The notes beneath the pieces were generated by a model. The model was not told where the DNA came from. It searched no databases and was given only the letters and a program-made list of their open reading frames with translations. Below, piece after piece: positions 1 through 10,738 of a DNA stretch of 64,000 nucleotides. The stretch is from Ceratotherium simum simum (Eukaryota > Chordata > Mammalia > Perissodactyla > Rhinocerotidae), in the NCBI RefSeq assembly GCF_000283155.1, contig NW_004454166.1, forward strand, positions 615,157-679,156, written 5' to 3'. Both the position numbers and the translations under genes were made by a program. Numbering within the stretch: position 1 is the stretch's first letter; the number at the start of each line of letters is the position of its first letter.

Positions 1-1702
1 AATATCAAGTGAGAGACGTTGCCAGGCCCAGCTCTCCCCACCCCCTCTTTCCCCTGCCTGGTTGGTGTCATTTGAGCTTCGTAAGTCTCAAGAAAGGCCA
101 CCATTACCATGTCAGCATCTGGAGGCGGCCCCGCTGGGCCTTGGAGCCTGCCCCGTGGCCGAGGTGGAGCAGTGCTGGGGCGGCGGCCGCTGCGCACATG
201 CTCCATGGCTTCACTGATCAGCTCGCTCTTGTTCCGAGAGCAGTGACCGCTGTGTGCTGTGCCTTCTGTCGGCTCCCGGCCACACGCCAGCGATGGGGCT
301 GCTGCCCACTGTCCCTCCACAGGCATCACATTCCCAGCAGCTGGAGGTCACTCGCTCCGCCTGCCAGGGCTGCTACCACAAAGTGCCATTTACCAGGCAG
401 ACAAGGGGGGCTTTTCTCTCCCCTGTTTACAGGCCCCTCAAATGCCTTACATTCCAGGAGCGGGGAGAGAGGAGGCTCCTGTGGTTTCTAATTAAACCCA
501 CAATTTAAATAACAATTCCTATAACCCCAGTGGTTAAGAGAAATGCTCACCTCCTCCTCCCGGGAGAGGCAGCTGGGTGGCCCCAGGCTGAGGACTTGCC
601 CTTTGTCCGATGTGAGACCAGAGGGGCAGATAACTGGACAGAATCACAGCCAGTTGTGGGGGAGCGGGGATGCATTGAAGGGAACGGTGCTGGTGGGTTC
701 CTGTCCTTCCCCTCTGGTAAGTGTGCCCCTCAGGAAGGTTAGGAAGTAAGATATGGGAGGAAAAGTTGCCGTTTTTACTCTTAGCCTCCAACTGAGAATT
801 TTTACCCTTCTCCAGGGAAAATGTGGAATTTGTCTCTGAAGCGTTCAAATCCCAGATTCCCACATTCTCACGGGACTCCCCTCCCTGCCCCCACTGTCTA
901 GCCCCAGGTGACTCGCTTTGTTTGTTGTGAAACTTCCCGGTTTTCTGGAATACAGACAAGTGAGGAGGCCCAGAAGAGCCCTGGGAGGTAGAGGATCTGG
1001 CTGAGGGTCTTGGCCGAGCCCCTGCCCCCTCTGGACTTCAGTTTCCCCATCTGTTACAGAAGGGTCTTCCAAGCCCTTTCTGCCCTGGTGGTTTGTCCAT
1101 CATCCCTGAGCCGCTGTTGTGTTTTCCCTGGGCGTTTCTGGGGCCACAGGCATCTTTGCAGTGCGTTGATCTCACCGGATTGTTGTCTGATTACCCAAGG
1201 CATGGTTGTGTTCCAGATGTGGTGAAAATGGAATGCTGAGCATAATTATCTCTGGACAAGCTCTTCTATGCCTCGGCCAGCACCAGGAGCATGTCAGCGT
1301 TTCTAGGCTTTTTGCGAGCTTGTTTCCAACTTTCCTCCTTTTCCATTCCATTAAATTGAGCAACTGACATTCCCTGAAGACACCCTCCAGGTTCTTGCCT
1401 CGGTGCCTGTCCGCCCAGATGCCTTCTGTTCTTACCGTGCTGTGCCCAGAGCGGCCACACTGCATCACAGGCTCAGAGGCCCCCCTTGCGATGGAGCACT
1501 GCCAGTGTGGGGCGCTTTGTCACCTCACAAGAATTGGAGCTCCCTGAGGGCACACTCCAGCTCTGGTTGCCGCCCCCACCTCCCTTCTCGCTGGTATGGA
1601 GCAGGCTCGGTTTGTGTTGGTTGGTGCAAAGCCTGGCTGTGAACAGAAGTGAAGCAGAACGCCAAAGGTGGACTCACCCCCTTGCCACCTTCCTCCCTAC
1701 AG
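1..1702 (+). other. SHB: 3' end of SHB intron 1
   Basis: This is intronic sequence before exon 2, ending in a pyrimidine-rich tract and CTACAG. It holds one MIR-like fragment near 991-1063 and a short AT-rich patch at about 485-540. I recognise nothing else. Open frames of up to 160 codons here lack recognisable domains and look like chance. Confidence 0.85.
991..1063 (+). mobile_element. MIR SINE fragment
   Basis: The segment around 1036-1060 carries the MIR core CAGTTTCCCCATCTGT in sense orientation, preceded by a degraded body. It is short and diverged. Confidence 0.5.
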
Positions 1703-1823
1703 GTGACCATCGCTGATGACTACTCGGATCCCTTTGATGCCAAGAATGATCCCAAGAGCAAAGCGGGAAAGGGGGAGAGTGCTGGCTACATGGAGCCCTA
1801 TGAGGCCCAGAGGATCATGACAG
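1703..1823 (+). CDS. SHB: SHB exon 2 (tyrosine-motif region), partial CDS
   Basis: The exon is 121 nt long. It follows CCCTACAG and is followed by the donor GTAAGC. It encodes 40 whole codons, starting VTIADDYSDPFD and ending AQRIMT, plus one base that pairs with exon 3 to make Glu. Intron 1 is therefore phase 0 and intron 2 phase 1. Three tyrosines lie in acidic or proline contexts: YSDP, YMEP and PYEA. In SHB such sites are phosphorylated by Src or Abl family kinases, and YxxP sites are known ligands for Crk-type SH2 domains; that assignment is from family knowledge, not from the sequence. The run KSKAGKGES between the motifs is lysine-rich. The length is not a multiple of three, so skipping this exon alone would break the frame. 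The first exon bases GTGACC sit directly against the acceptor AG, giving a weak donor-like motif at the exon edge. Confidence 0.95.
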
Positions 1824-2817
1824 GTAAGCAAAGCCACAGGGAGGTAGGGAGGACACTCTGGGCAGTCCCCAGCCAGCCTCAGGGGAAAGTTTGTGCTTTC
1901 AAGGTGATAGCTGGGGGCAGCGCTGTGTTGAATCTTCACCACAGTTGACCAGTTTATGTTTCACCTCCATCAGGAAGACCCTAGCACAGTGAAAATCCAG
2001 ATACCAGGGCACCAAGTGCAGGTAACCAAAATAGGGCCTAAGGAGTAAGTAGGGAGAAAAGGGATGAAAGTTCTATCAGGAATTTCTGATATAGCATTTG
2101 AAATAGAAAACTTAACTTGGAGCTTCCTAGCAGCCAGGGCAATAAAAGAAACAGGCTGGATCACCTTGCTTTCATTACCTAGTAGAGGGGGCAGACTAGA
2201 TCATTAGAGACAAAATTATCCCTGGCCCCACACGAGGAAATCTTTGTTTGGGGCTTGGAAGCAGCATAAAGAGCCCTGGTCTGTGTGGCAGGTTATGGGA
2301 AGTACAGAGACTTTCTCTCTGTGGCTGTTTTCCTACTGGCCCTTGATGACAAAAGTTTATCAGAGCAATTGTGTGGGGCCCAGAAGATGTGGCTGGGTGT
2401 GCAGTATCTTGAGGCCTGTTTTCACCAGGAGCATCTTTAAAGAATGAACAGTTACTAGATATCAGCCGTCTCAGACAGACCCTGGGCATGGGCCTGGTGG
2501 TGGGGACATCGCAGGCAGAGGAGAAACCGCCCAGGTGGGTCCTCCTGGCTCGGGAGGACAGTCCAGAGACAGAAGAGCACTGTGTGGGCCAGCCCCTCTC
2601 ACCCCGCACAAGGCGGGAACATGAGCAGGGGCACAGCGTGTGGGCGGGTAGCCAGGAGCAGGGCAGGAGCCGCACCTTATTTTGAGGCCTGTGTGTCTTG
2701 CGATTTGGGGTACAGATGCCTCCTCTGTGGCCCTCTTATTTGTTTATTTTGTGTCCATGTCTTTGAGCACTTTCTCTTGATTCCTCTCAAATTAGAGGAA
2801 GGAAGGGAAAGGAAGCG

Positions 2818-2870
2818 ACGTTTACCGAGCGCTCTGTATGCTAGGCCCATGCCGAACGCTCTCGCAGGGC
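2818..2870 (-). mobile_element. MIR SINE fragment
   Basis: A short antisense match to the MIR 3' part (GAGCGCTCTGTATGCTAGGC) is followed by unrelated sequence. Confidence 0.45.
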
Positions 2871-3454
2871 TGTGGAGACCGCGTAGGGCAACTGCTGAAG
2901 GGTCTGGCTGCGAGTCCAGGCCCTGCTTCCGGGACTCTGCCTCCTGTGCTTCCTGTGCATGGAAAGCGATGCTCTGGCCACTTTGTGAGGGGCTCAGGCA
3001 GGAAGTGCTTGACCAGAGGGACTGAGGCCAGACTTCTGTGGGGCCGCCCCTCAGCTCACTCCCACTTTCCTGATCTCTCCTGGCGGAGCAGCCTCTGGGG
3101 ACAACAGGAGCAGAGCTGAGCATGTGCTGGGGCCGGGGTCCCCAGGGAGTAACTCAGGGAAGCAGGTCTGCTGTTGGAGTCTCCTCCCTGCACTGCAGTC
3201 CCCCCACCCACGTGCCATCACCTCCACCGGGCTTGGTGAAACGCCAGCTCCCTGGGAGCACTGGGGTGTGCCAGCGGCAGGCCTAGCTCTGGCCTCAGGG
3301 CCAGCTGTGGCCCCACTGCTCCCCTCGGCTCCCGCCTATGTTGTATTCAGTGGGTGTCAGCCCAGGCTTAAAGGAGTGGTGGTTACAGGAGTGACGTTGG
3401 GACCCTGGCACATTCAGACATCAGGGCAGCAAAGATCTACGAGGTCATCCAAAC

Positions 3455-3550
3455 CCAACAGCCTCATTTTACAGATGGGGAAACTGAGGCGAGGGAGGGA
3501 GAGGGACTTGCCCAAGGACACTTGATAAGCTGGAGGCAGACTGCCAAGTG
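3455..3550 (-). mobile_element. MIR SINE
   Basis: Antisense MIR core: TTTTACAGATGGGGAAACTG, then GACTTGCCCAAGGACAC. The tRNA-like end is lost. Confidence 0.7.
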
Positions 3551-3699
3551 TGGCCTGTGCTTGGCAGGGCAGTCTCTGGGGTGGAGTCCTGAAGGAAGCG
3601 CCGTGTTTGTGTTTGGGTAGCTGGGACACGAGGAAATGGCAGGAGCCATCTGAGGCTGGAGCCCCCGCCGGGCCTCAGGCGCCATCCTGGACCCTTTGA

Positions 3700-3830
3700 C
3701 ATACGCGCTTATTAAGCCTCACTGTGTCCCTGCAAAGGAGGTGTTGTCGCATTTTACAGGTGAGGGAAACAGGACAAGTCACTTCCCTGGGGTCACACAA
3801 GTAGACGTGATGGGGCTCAGACCTGCATCT
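3700..3830 (-). mobile_element. MIR SINE
   Basis: Antisense MIR: a degraded 3' part (GCGCTTATTAAGCCTCACTG), then ATTTTACAGGTGAGGGAAAC and a GGTCACACAAGTAG core. Confidence 0.65.
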
Positions 3831-4360
3831 ATAGGACAAGGGGACAGGGGGCTACAGGTGGGTGGGGAAGGGACATCTGCTGGGAGCCTGGACTTTGCGG
3901 AGGGTCCGCCACTACCTGGCGTCTTTGGAATGGAGCTGCCTTCCCCCCAGTGCTGCCGTGGACCTCAGCGGTGAGTAGCCATTCCCCCGGGTAGAACTGT
4001 CCTGTGGGACTTTGGCTTTTTAATGAGGCACACCCACGGGGGCCAGGTCCCGGGCAGGGCAGGTGAAGTTCACCAGGAACCAGCTGAAATCTCATGCATT
4101 CTCTCTCCAAAGAAGCATCCTTGCATGTGCTGCTCTGGGCTTTCTTCCTAGCTTGTAGGCCGTGCCCAAATGGACCCACATTTTATGTTTTTAAGGAAAT
4201 AGGTGATTCAACAGGACGTCTTCTGGTTGTAATGACCTTGCTGCAGCTCCCTTTGACTCAGAATTCCTTGTGTGTAATGTCACCGCGTTACTGATGGCAG
4301 GGACGGGGGTTGGGTGAGCCGGCCGCATCAACGTTCGAGGAAGCAGCTCCTCTGAGTGGT

Positions 4361-4398
4361 GGGGGAGACGGGGGGTACGGATGGGGGGACAGAGGGGG
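4361..4398 (+). other. G-quadruplex candidate
   Basis: Four runs of five or six G are separated by loops of 4-7 bases (4361-4365, 4370-4375, 4383-4388, 4394-4398). This meets the usual four-tract rule on the + strand, so the SHB pre-mRNA would carry it too. Confidence 0.6.
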
Positions 4399-4624
4399 TT
4401 GCTGGTGATGGCAGGGGAGCAGGGGATGGCACAGAACAAGTTGCGTTCAGCCTTTAGGGTGCCCTTTTTTGCTGCTGTGACATTTATGTGTATGTGCATG
4501 TCCCTTCCAGGAACAGGGCAGGCATCTTGAGAACATAAGAATGACTCCGCTGGGAGGAACGTGCCCTCCTCCTGAGACGGCGTGCCTCTCCATACTGGCA
4601 CACAAGGAGCCCAGGCTGGAGTCC

Positions 4625-4790
4625 AGCAGATCTGGGATGGCCACTTGCTACCCGAATGGCCCCTGGGCCTCAGTTTCCCGCTGCGAGGCAGCCATGAGCA
4701 TGCGGTCAGGAGTACTTCCGGCTACTCTTGGCTGGGAACTTGCTGTTTGACCTTGGGCAGCACACTCCACGCCTCTGTTGTGACCTATTT
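4625..4790 (+). mobile_element. MIR SINE, degraded
   Basis: Two sense MIR-like pieces are visible: CTGGGCCTCAGTTTCCC at about 4665-4681 and TTTGACCTTGGGCAGCACAC at about 4746-4765. They are out of the usual order, so this may be two fragments. Confidence 0.4.
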
Positions 4791-4856
4791 GTGGCATGAT
4801 GCGTTGGTCATCACAGCAACAATGGAGGCAGCTGCTAGGTTCTCTCATGCTTGTTA

Positions 4857-5010
4857 GCAGCACTTGATGTGAATTCTCACTGGACCCTCACCATCACATT
4901 TGGAAGTGTAGGTGCCCGTTTTACTGATGAAGAAACAGAGGCACAGAGAGGCTAAGTAACTAGCCCAAGGAAGCCCGGCTGTGTAGTCAATTGTGGGGCT
5001 GACTGCTGAG
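4857..5010 (-). mobile_element. MIR SINE
   Basis: Antisense MIR with a well-kept core: TTTACTGATGAAGAAACAGA, GGCACAGAGAGGCTAAGTAA and CTAGCCCAAGGAAGCC. Confidence 0.8.
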
Positions 5011-6164
5011 GCCCTCTTTTAACCGCTGTGCAGGACATTCTCTCCATGGCCCCCCTGCATGGCGGACGTGGCCTACGACTACCTGATGCAGTCTTGTTCT
5101 CTGCGCCCTTGGCTCCATGCGGCAGGTGCTGGGCAGCTTTGGCAGGTGGGCTTTTGTGAACGGAACTCAGCCCAGCCCCATGGCTGCAGCTGGGATGGAA
5201 GGCACGGAGATGCACGCCTTCTCCACGGGGGCTCCTCTCACCCCTCTCCTTTTGTCTGCCTCAGCTTCTCTCTCCAGGCTCCCCTTTGTGTCACCCACAG
5301 GAGCTGGGTTCTGGCTCCGCGATGGAGGCTCCCTCTCCACAGGACCTCACAACCCAGGGCCCCTGGATCGCTTGGGCCTCCCTTTCTGCCCCCATTGTCT
5401 CTCTCACTCCACTAGCAGGTCTGGAGGTACCTCCTTAAAACCCGAGGGCTCTATGGAACCCAGAAGGAAAGCCAGTGACCCAGTCCAAGCTTTCCTTTTT
5501 ATAGGGAGGGAAACAGGCTCTAAAAAGTCATAATCCTTTTGAGATTTTTTTTAACCCACTGATTAAATGTGAGGCTGTCTTATGAGGCAGTGAGTTGCCC
5601 ATCCTTAGAGGTATCCAAGCAGAGGCAAGACAGCCAGCACTGGGAGATGACATAAAGGTAGTTTCAGATGCATGGTTGGCTCAAGTGACCTCTGGGGTCT
5701 GTGTCAGCCCTGAGCTCTGAGACGTCATGATTCGCTGTGCACTGCCTCATTAGTTGCCCGGGACCAGCTCCACAAAGGGAGCACCTGAGACCAACTCTGA
5801 GTAGGAGAGGATCTGGTTAGGGCTGGCAGCTTCCTTTCTCAGCGCCAGCCTGGCTTGCACTAACTGTTCAGTCCTGGTTCCCCTTTTTGTCTTGCTTGCC
5901 CATCTCTCGAGGTCAGATTCTGGGCTGTCCTTTTCCATGCCACCTGGGCCTCGGTTTCCTTGTGTGTAAGTTGAAGAGGAAGACTCAGAGCACTTCTGGG
6001 TTTCCTTCCTGCCCCGGTGTCTGTGTATTTGGTGTCCCCAGGCCAAGCCTCCTGTTACCCAATAGAATCAGGCTGCCTCCTTCCAAACCCTGCTTCTCAG
6101 CCCATCCTTTCCTCTTCCCTGAGCCCTGATCCTGGGCTTGAGGGCCCCAGATGCCTGGAGACCT

Positions 6165-6285
6165 GCTGATGCAATGGGAAGGGCGCTGGACTGAGTCAGG
6201 CCAACTAAGGTGCCTGGGTGGGTCCGGATGCTTAACCTACTGAGGGCCACAGTGTCCTCACTGTAAAAATAGGGCACATGACACT
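6165..6285 (+). mobile_element. MIR SINE
   Basis: Sense MIR: a GGAAGGGCGCTGGACTGAGT head, a TGGGTCCGGATGCTTAACCT middle and a CTCACTGTAAAAATAGGGC tail, all diverged. Confidence 0.6.
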
Positions 6286-6999
6286 GAGGTGAGTCTCAGG
6301 TGGAAGAACAAGCTTTGTACGTGTATGTGAGGTTATTGTTATTGGGGGTCAGAGGGCCTGTTTGGTCCTTCACTGGGTGTTCTGTGCTGTTGAATCCCTG
6401 TAGGGGCCCCTGCCCACCTGGAGGTGGGTGGCCAAACCAGCAGACACTGGAGCAGGTGGTCCTCAGGCCCCCTGCAGTGCGCTTGGTCAGCCTGGCCTGG
6501 AGCCCTTGCCACGCCCTGTGGTGTGGGAGATTGGACCGTGTAACTTGGGCAGGTACTGCCTCTGCCTCCGGGAGTATCCGTGAAGCAGGGAGACAGGCAG
6601 AGCCCTGGGTGGTCGGTGGTTGGTGCACGGAGGTGAGCTGGTGACTCTCCAGGAGTTCGAGGAGGGACAACGCTTCTAGTTTGGGTCATCCAAGTCGGGT
6701 AGGAGGTGGTGGCTATGAGACCTGAGTCTGGCAGCCAGGCAGAGGGAAGAGCTTGAGCCAAGGCAAGGAAGTGTGGGACCTTTGTGCTGGAGGAGTGACA
6801 GGAGATGAGGCTTTTGATAGGATAATGATAGGAGGCGCATATGGGGCAAGAGCCTGCAAAGACTGATTGAGTTGTGAGCCTAGTAAGGCTACAGGCACAG
6901 AACGTTTCTCAGCTGGGCTTCTTCCTCCCCCAACTTCAGCCTCAGGAGTTCTCAGCGGTACCCAGGTGGTGGTGGTGATGGGGATGGTGGTCATTGGTT

Positions 7000-7170
7000 T
7001 CTGCAGAGGGCTTCTGTGCGCCGGGCACTGCTCCAAGCGCCTTCCGGGATTAGCTCCTTTAATCCTCACAAGGAGCCTGTGAGGTGCAGGTACTTTCATC
7101 ATCCCATTTCACAGATGAGAATGCTGAGTCTCAGAAAGGTTAATTAAGCGGCAAAACCAGGAAAAGCAAC
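7000..7170 (-). mobile_element. MIR SINE, nearly full length
   Basis: Antisense MIR from CTTCTGTGCGCCGGGCACTG through TTTAATCCTCACAAGGAG to CATTTCACAGATGAGAATGC and AAAGGTTAATTAAG. Confidence 0.8.
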
Positions 7171-7734
7171 GCCCTCTGGGGCCCTAGCCTGCAGCTCACA
7201 CTCTCGCACGTCCGTCCTGTGCTCCCAGAGGGTCTGCAGAAATAACTCAGAATTTTATAGTTACTTAGGCCCCCCCTTTTAGGTGTGAACCCCCACCACC
7301 ATCCCTTATAAAATTGTTCAAAGTGTCATCTCACAGGATGAATCACATAAACATTAACTGAAAGCATTTTCACATAATTTTTAATATGTAAACAATTACA
7401 CATTAAAAGGTCCTTAGCATGTTTTTATTATTGAATCAACTTTATAGCATAACAAGAGGAAATTAAAAGAAAGCCATTTCACACAGAACCCCGCTGCCCT
7501 GACGTGGCTGTTTTCCTTGCTCACAACTTGCCTCTGCCCTTTTGAACTCCATGTGCTATCAGACACCCTCCAGACAAAGGCAGTCACCAATGTGAAAGGC
7601 CGGGGGGCATCCTTTTGTATCTTCTCTTCCACTGGTATAGCCTCTTCTAGCAGCAACACGCTTTCTGAAAGAATGGTGGTGTGTACCATGTTCAAGTCTG
7701 TGTGTTCCAGCTGTGGCCTAGTTCAGGAGGAAGG

Positions 7735-7850
7735 AGGCAGGAAACGGGTGCCAGCTCTGGCTCTGCCCTGGTCTGCTGTGTGACCTGAGGCAGGTTGCTT
7801 CCCCTCTCTGGGCCTCAGTTCCCTCATCTGGAAAATCAGATTTTGTCCTC
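7735..7850 (+). mobile_element. MIR SINE
   Basis: Sense MIR: GCTGTGTGACCTGAGGCAGG, then CTCTCTGGGCCTCAGTTCCC and CATCTGGAAAATCAG. Confidence 0.75.
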
Positions 7851-7949
7851 TTCCCTAGGTGCCATGAGGGTCTTTATAAACCCTTAGGTTCCTCGTTTCT
7901 GTGGTTACACTGGGCTTCTCCACCTGTCTTGGTTAGGACTGTACCTCCT

Positions 7950-7969
7950 CCCACCCCACCCCCACCCCC
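7950..7969 (-). other. G-quadruplex candidate, single-base loops
   Basis: Four C runs (3, 4, 5 and 5 bases) are separated by single A residues. On the - strand this gives G tracts joined by one-base T loops, the arrangement expected to fold most stably. It lies on the template strand of SHB. Confidence 0.7.
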
Positions 7970-8646
7970 TCCACGTGGCACCAGCCTGGCTCTTGCCAGG
8001 TTGTAAGGAAGAGCTGGCCCAGCAGCCTCCCGGGAGCGTGCATGCTGCCCTCTCAGCTTTCTGGACAGACAGGGCTGGGAGCTACAGGTCTGCACCCTTC
8101 TGGACAGCCAGGCTCCAGAGGCCCTTCCTGGAGCTGCTGTTCTTGAATTCTAGAATCAAGCCCCCTGAAGACCCGAGAAGGGGATCTCTGAGTCTTGATG
8201 GGGTGTCAGAGAGGCGGTCTCTGGCCACCCTCCCTGAGATTTCTGCCTTCCTCACACGTTCACCTGGTTCAAGGCAGAGCTGTTCTCCTGTCCTCCTGGT
8301 AGTTGGGAAAGTAAAGGTCCTTTCAGCCTCGGCCCCTGAGTCCAGGCCCTTCCCAGCTCCATGGTGCCAGTGGACTCTGCTCCCTGAATGTCCCTGCACT
8401 CACCTCCTCCTCACCTGGCCTGCTCTGCGCAACTCTGCTCCCCGAACCATCCCCGCACCCCTTCACTCCCCTCCCACCTGCTGCCTCGCGCTCTCTGCAG
8501 GCCCCGTGCTGCTCCCTGGTCCATCCTCTCCCCAGGTCATCTCAGGCTTCAGCCTGTCCTGGTGGTCACAGCTCTCCCCCGGCTGGGGGATGTCAGGATG
8601 GAACTACCCTTGAAGAGCAGTCCTTTTGGCCTGGCATCTTCTTTCT

Positions 8647-8735
8647 GCTCGAGGCCCAGAGAGGGGTGTGAGCTGGCTAAGGTCACACAGCAGCAAGCCT
8701 CAGAGCCGGTCTCCTGACTTCTAACCTAGGGTTCC
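8647..8735 (-). mobile_element. MIR SINE fragment
   Basis: Antisense MIR core: GAGGCCCAGAGAGGGG, then GGCTAAGGTCACACAGCAGC. The flanking parts are lost. Confidence 0.6.
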
Positions 8736-9414
8736 TGTGCCTAGTTTTGAAATGTTTTGAAACCTGCCCTTACACCCTCCTGCCTGGCAGATAGAAGGCT
8801 TGGTCATGGACGGTGCAGAGTTCCCTGGCTGGTCTATCATTTACCAGAATGACTTACCTACTGGACAGGAAGGAGATAATCAAGTGTAAATAGAGTTTGT
8901 ATTAGTCACCCGAGGACTTTCCTATTCTTGAGAAACAGCAGGGCTCACACACCCAGCCTGGTGGTGGTCACCTGCTGAGCCCCAGGCCCGGGGAAGCCGC
9001 CGCGCGGGAGGGGAGCGGAAGCGGAGGGGAGCCTGAGCCGGGTTTCCATGGTGACCAGTGGCCCACTCTGGCAGTCGCTTCCTGTCCTGTCACCCCCATG
9101 CCCCTCTCCCTTTTGACCCTTGACACTGAGCTTGCCCAGCTTTTCAGGGAAGTTGCAGCAGGACTGGAGCAGGCACGGAAGGCTGACAGCCACGATGGCA
9201 CACCTGCTGTGTGCCAGACAGGCCCTGCCCTCCAGGTGCCCTGTCACGTGGGGGAGGGTGACAGGGACCCAGACAAGCACGGATTCTGGCGTGTAAAACA
9301 GGCCAAGCAGAGAGACACTGAAGAGAGAGGAGAGGAGAGGGTGGTACGGCCTCCTGAGGCCCGCGTGGGCCGCACAGAGCAGGTGGCGTTGAGCACAGCC
9401 CCCTGAGGTCTTGA

Positions 9415-9705
9415 CTCAGAACGGCCTTCCCAGCGAGGCCGTCACTGGCCACTTACCTTAGATTTCAACCCGTCCCCAACACTCCCCACCCCTTCTCTGC
9501 TTAATTTTGCTCCTTAACACGGATCGCTGTTTAGCATACTACATATTTTACTTATACTTCATCTTGTTTATAGTCTGTCTCGCACCAAAATGCGGGCTGT
9601 ACAAGGGCAGAACTCTGTTCCCTGCCAGAACCTCAGGACCCCAGTAGCATGTGGCACTAAGTAGGTGCTCAGTAAAGATTAGTTGAATGTGTGAGTGTAC
9701 TAATT
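9415..9705 (+). mobile_element. L2 LINE 3' end
   Basis: Sense copy of the L2 tail: CTGTCTCGCACCAAAATG, a GGGCAGAACTCTGTTCCCTG block, then GTAGGTGCTCAGTAAAGATT and GTTGAATG. Confidence 0.8.
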
Positions 9706-9784
9706 CATTCCAGGGACCCAGGGCTGTCCACAGACATGTTGGGGCGCCCTCAGGAACCCGGAGATGTCCCGTGAAGATTGCCCC

Positions 9785-9874
9785 ATCTGGAAAGTCTGAG
9801 TTTAGCCACTTGCTAAGTGGGTGGGGAGGTGGGGGAGGAGCTGGCTTGGCCTCTGGATGGAAGTTGGGTGGGAG
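9785..9874 (+). repeat. Direct repeat copy 1 (90 bp)
   Basis: This 90-base segment recurs at 10074-10163 with the same length and about seven substitutions (about 92% identity). It holds the shared string AGTTTAGCCACTTGCTAAGT. It ends seven bases before the left arm of an inverted repeat. Confidence 0.93.
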
Positions 9875-9880
9875 ACTAAA

Positions 9881-10066
9881 GAGTCTGTGCTCCTGCACCA
9901 AAGCCACAAAGAGAGAGCGACACGGCTGCCAGCCACTGGGACAGAGCTGTGCCCCTCATACCCTGAAGACAGCACAGAGACCACCCTACCTCCTGAAGGT
10001 GGCCAGGGCCCTGGGACAAGTCTCCACTCTGCTCTTGACTTTGAGAAAGTCCCTGACCTCCAGGCC
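9881..10066 (+). repeat. Inverted repeat, left arm (186 bp)
   Basis: The reverse complement of this segment occurs at 10739-10924. A base-by-base comparison gives 13 mismatches over 186 positions (93%), with no insertion or deletion. Eleven of the differences are transitions, and positions 9977-10034 are identical. I do not recognise the unit as a known repeat, apart from short MIR-like patches. Confidence 0.93.
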
Positions 10067-10073
10067 TCAGAAG

Positions 10074-10163
10074 ATCCGGAAAGTCTGAGTTTAGCCACTT
10101 GCTAAGTGGGTGGGCAGGTGGGGAAGGAGCTGGCTTGGCCTCTGGTTGGGAGTTTTGTGGGAG
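10074..10163 (+). repeat. Direct repeat copy 2 (90 bp)
   Basis: Second copy of the segment at 9785-9874, offset by 289 bases. The two copies bracket the left arm of the inverted repeat, with gaps of only 6 and 7 bases. Confidence 0.93.
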
Positions 10164-10254
10164 TCGGGCAGGAGAGCCTTGGTGCCTTGCTCTGTCTTGG
10201 AAACCAGTTCTGTCTCCGCGCAGGGAGACTGCATGGAGGTGTCTGGTTGTGCCT

Positions 10255-10370
10255 CTTCTCCCTGCTCCCTCCCTGGGCTGAGAGCTCCTTGAAGGAAGGG
10301 ACTCGGTCTTACCCATCTTCCTGTCTCCTCTGGGCCCAGTAACTCTTCTCCAGTTGAGTGAATGACTGCA
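10255..10370 (+). mobile_element. L2 LINE 3' tail fragment
   Basis: Sense L2 tail-like text: GAGAGCTCCTTGAAGGAAGG, ACTCGGTCTTACCCATCTTC and a terminal GAGTGAATGAC. Confidence 0.55.
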
Positions 10371-10519
10371 GGAATACAAGTCTACGTGGAGAAGAAATGA
10401 AAGAAAAGGAAGCAAACTGTAAACAACTCCTTGCTGTGAACACTTTTTCCCCATTTTGCCAAGAACCACCTGCCTGGAGTCCCGGGCCTCAGTCGGGGAA
10501 CAAAGAGCAGTGCCTTCAC

Positions 10520-10665
10520 TCATTGGGTGGGTGTTTGCGGTGTCTACTGGGTGCTGGCACTGTTCTGTGCTCTAGGGGTTGAGCAGTGAACAAGACCAAG
10601 TCCCTGTTCTCGTGAAGCTTACACTCCAGGTGCCAGATCAAGGGGAGCATGCGACATAACTGATT
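10520..10665 (-). mobile_element. L2 LINE 3' tail
   Basis: Antisense L2 tail: CTACTGGGTGCTGGCACTGT, GAGCAGTGAACAAGACCAAG, then TCTCGTGAAGCTTACACTCC. Confidence 0.75.
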
Positions 10666-10738
10666 CCATAAACTCACTTCCAGAACTCTCTATCCCAGAC
10701 GCTCAGCAGCCTCCAGTCCCTGCAGCTCTGGGTTATGG

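Noticed and set aside
1930..2190. Possible shared repeat with 33800-33965
   Set aside because: Both end in similar text (CCTAGCAGCCAGGGCAA and CCTGGCAGCCAAAGCAA, then A-rich), but the rest does not align by eye. Too weak to call.
3745..3775. Acceptor-donor juxtaposition (TTTTACAG then GTGAGGG) as a recursive splice site
   Set aside because: The motif is the ordinary antisense MIR core, which recurs at 62565-62580 and elsewhere. It carries no independent signal.
7975..8613. Sense open frame of 212 codons in intron 2
   Set aside because: The translation is low in information (Pro, Ser and Leu runs), with no motif or splice sites that fit the SHB frame.
9876..10523. Antisense open frame of 215 codons, partly shared with frames at 9548-9907 and 10735-11013
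   Set aside because: The shared peptide text comes from the direct and inverted repeat arms, not from a protein family. There is no start context, domain or splice structure, and similarity is equal at all codon positions as far as I can see.
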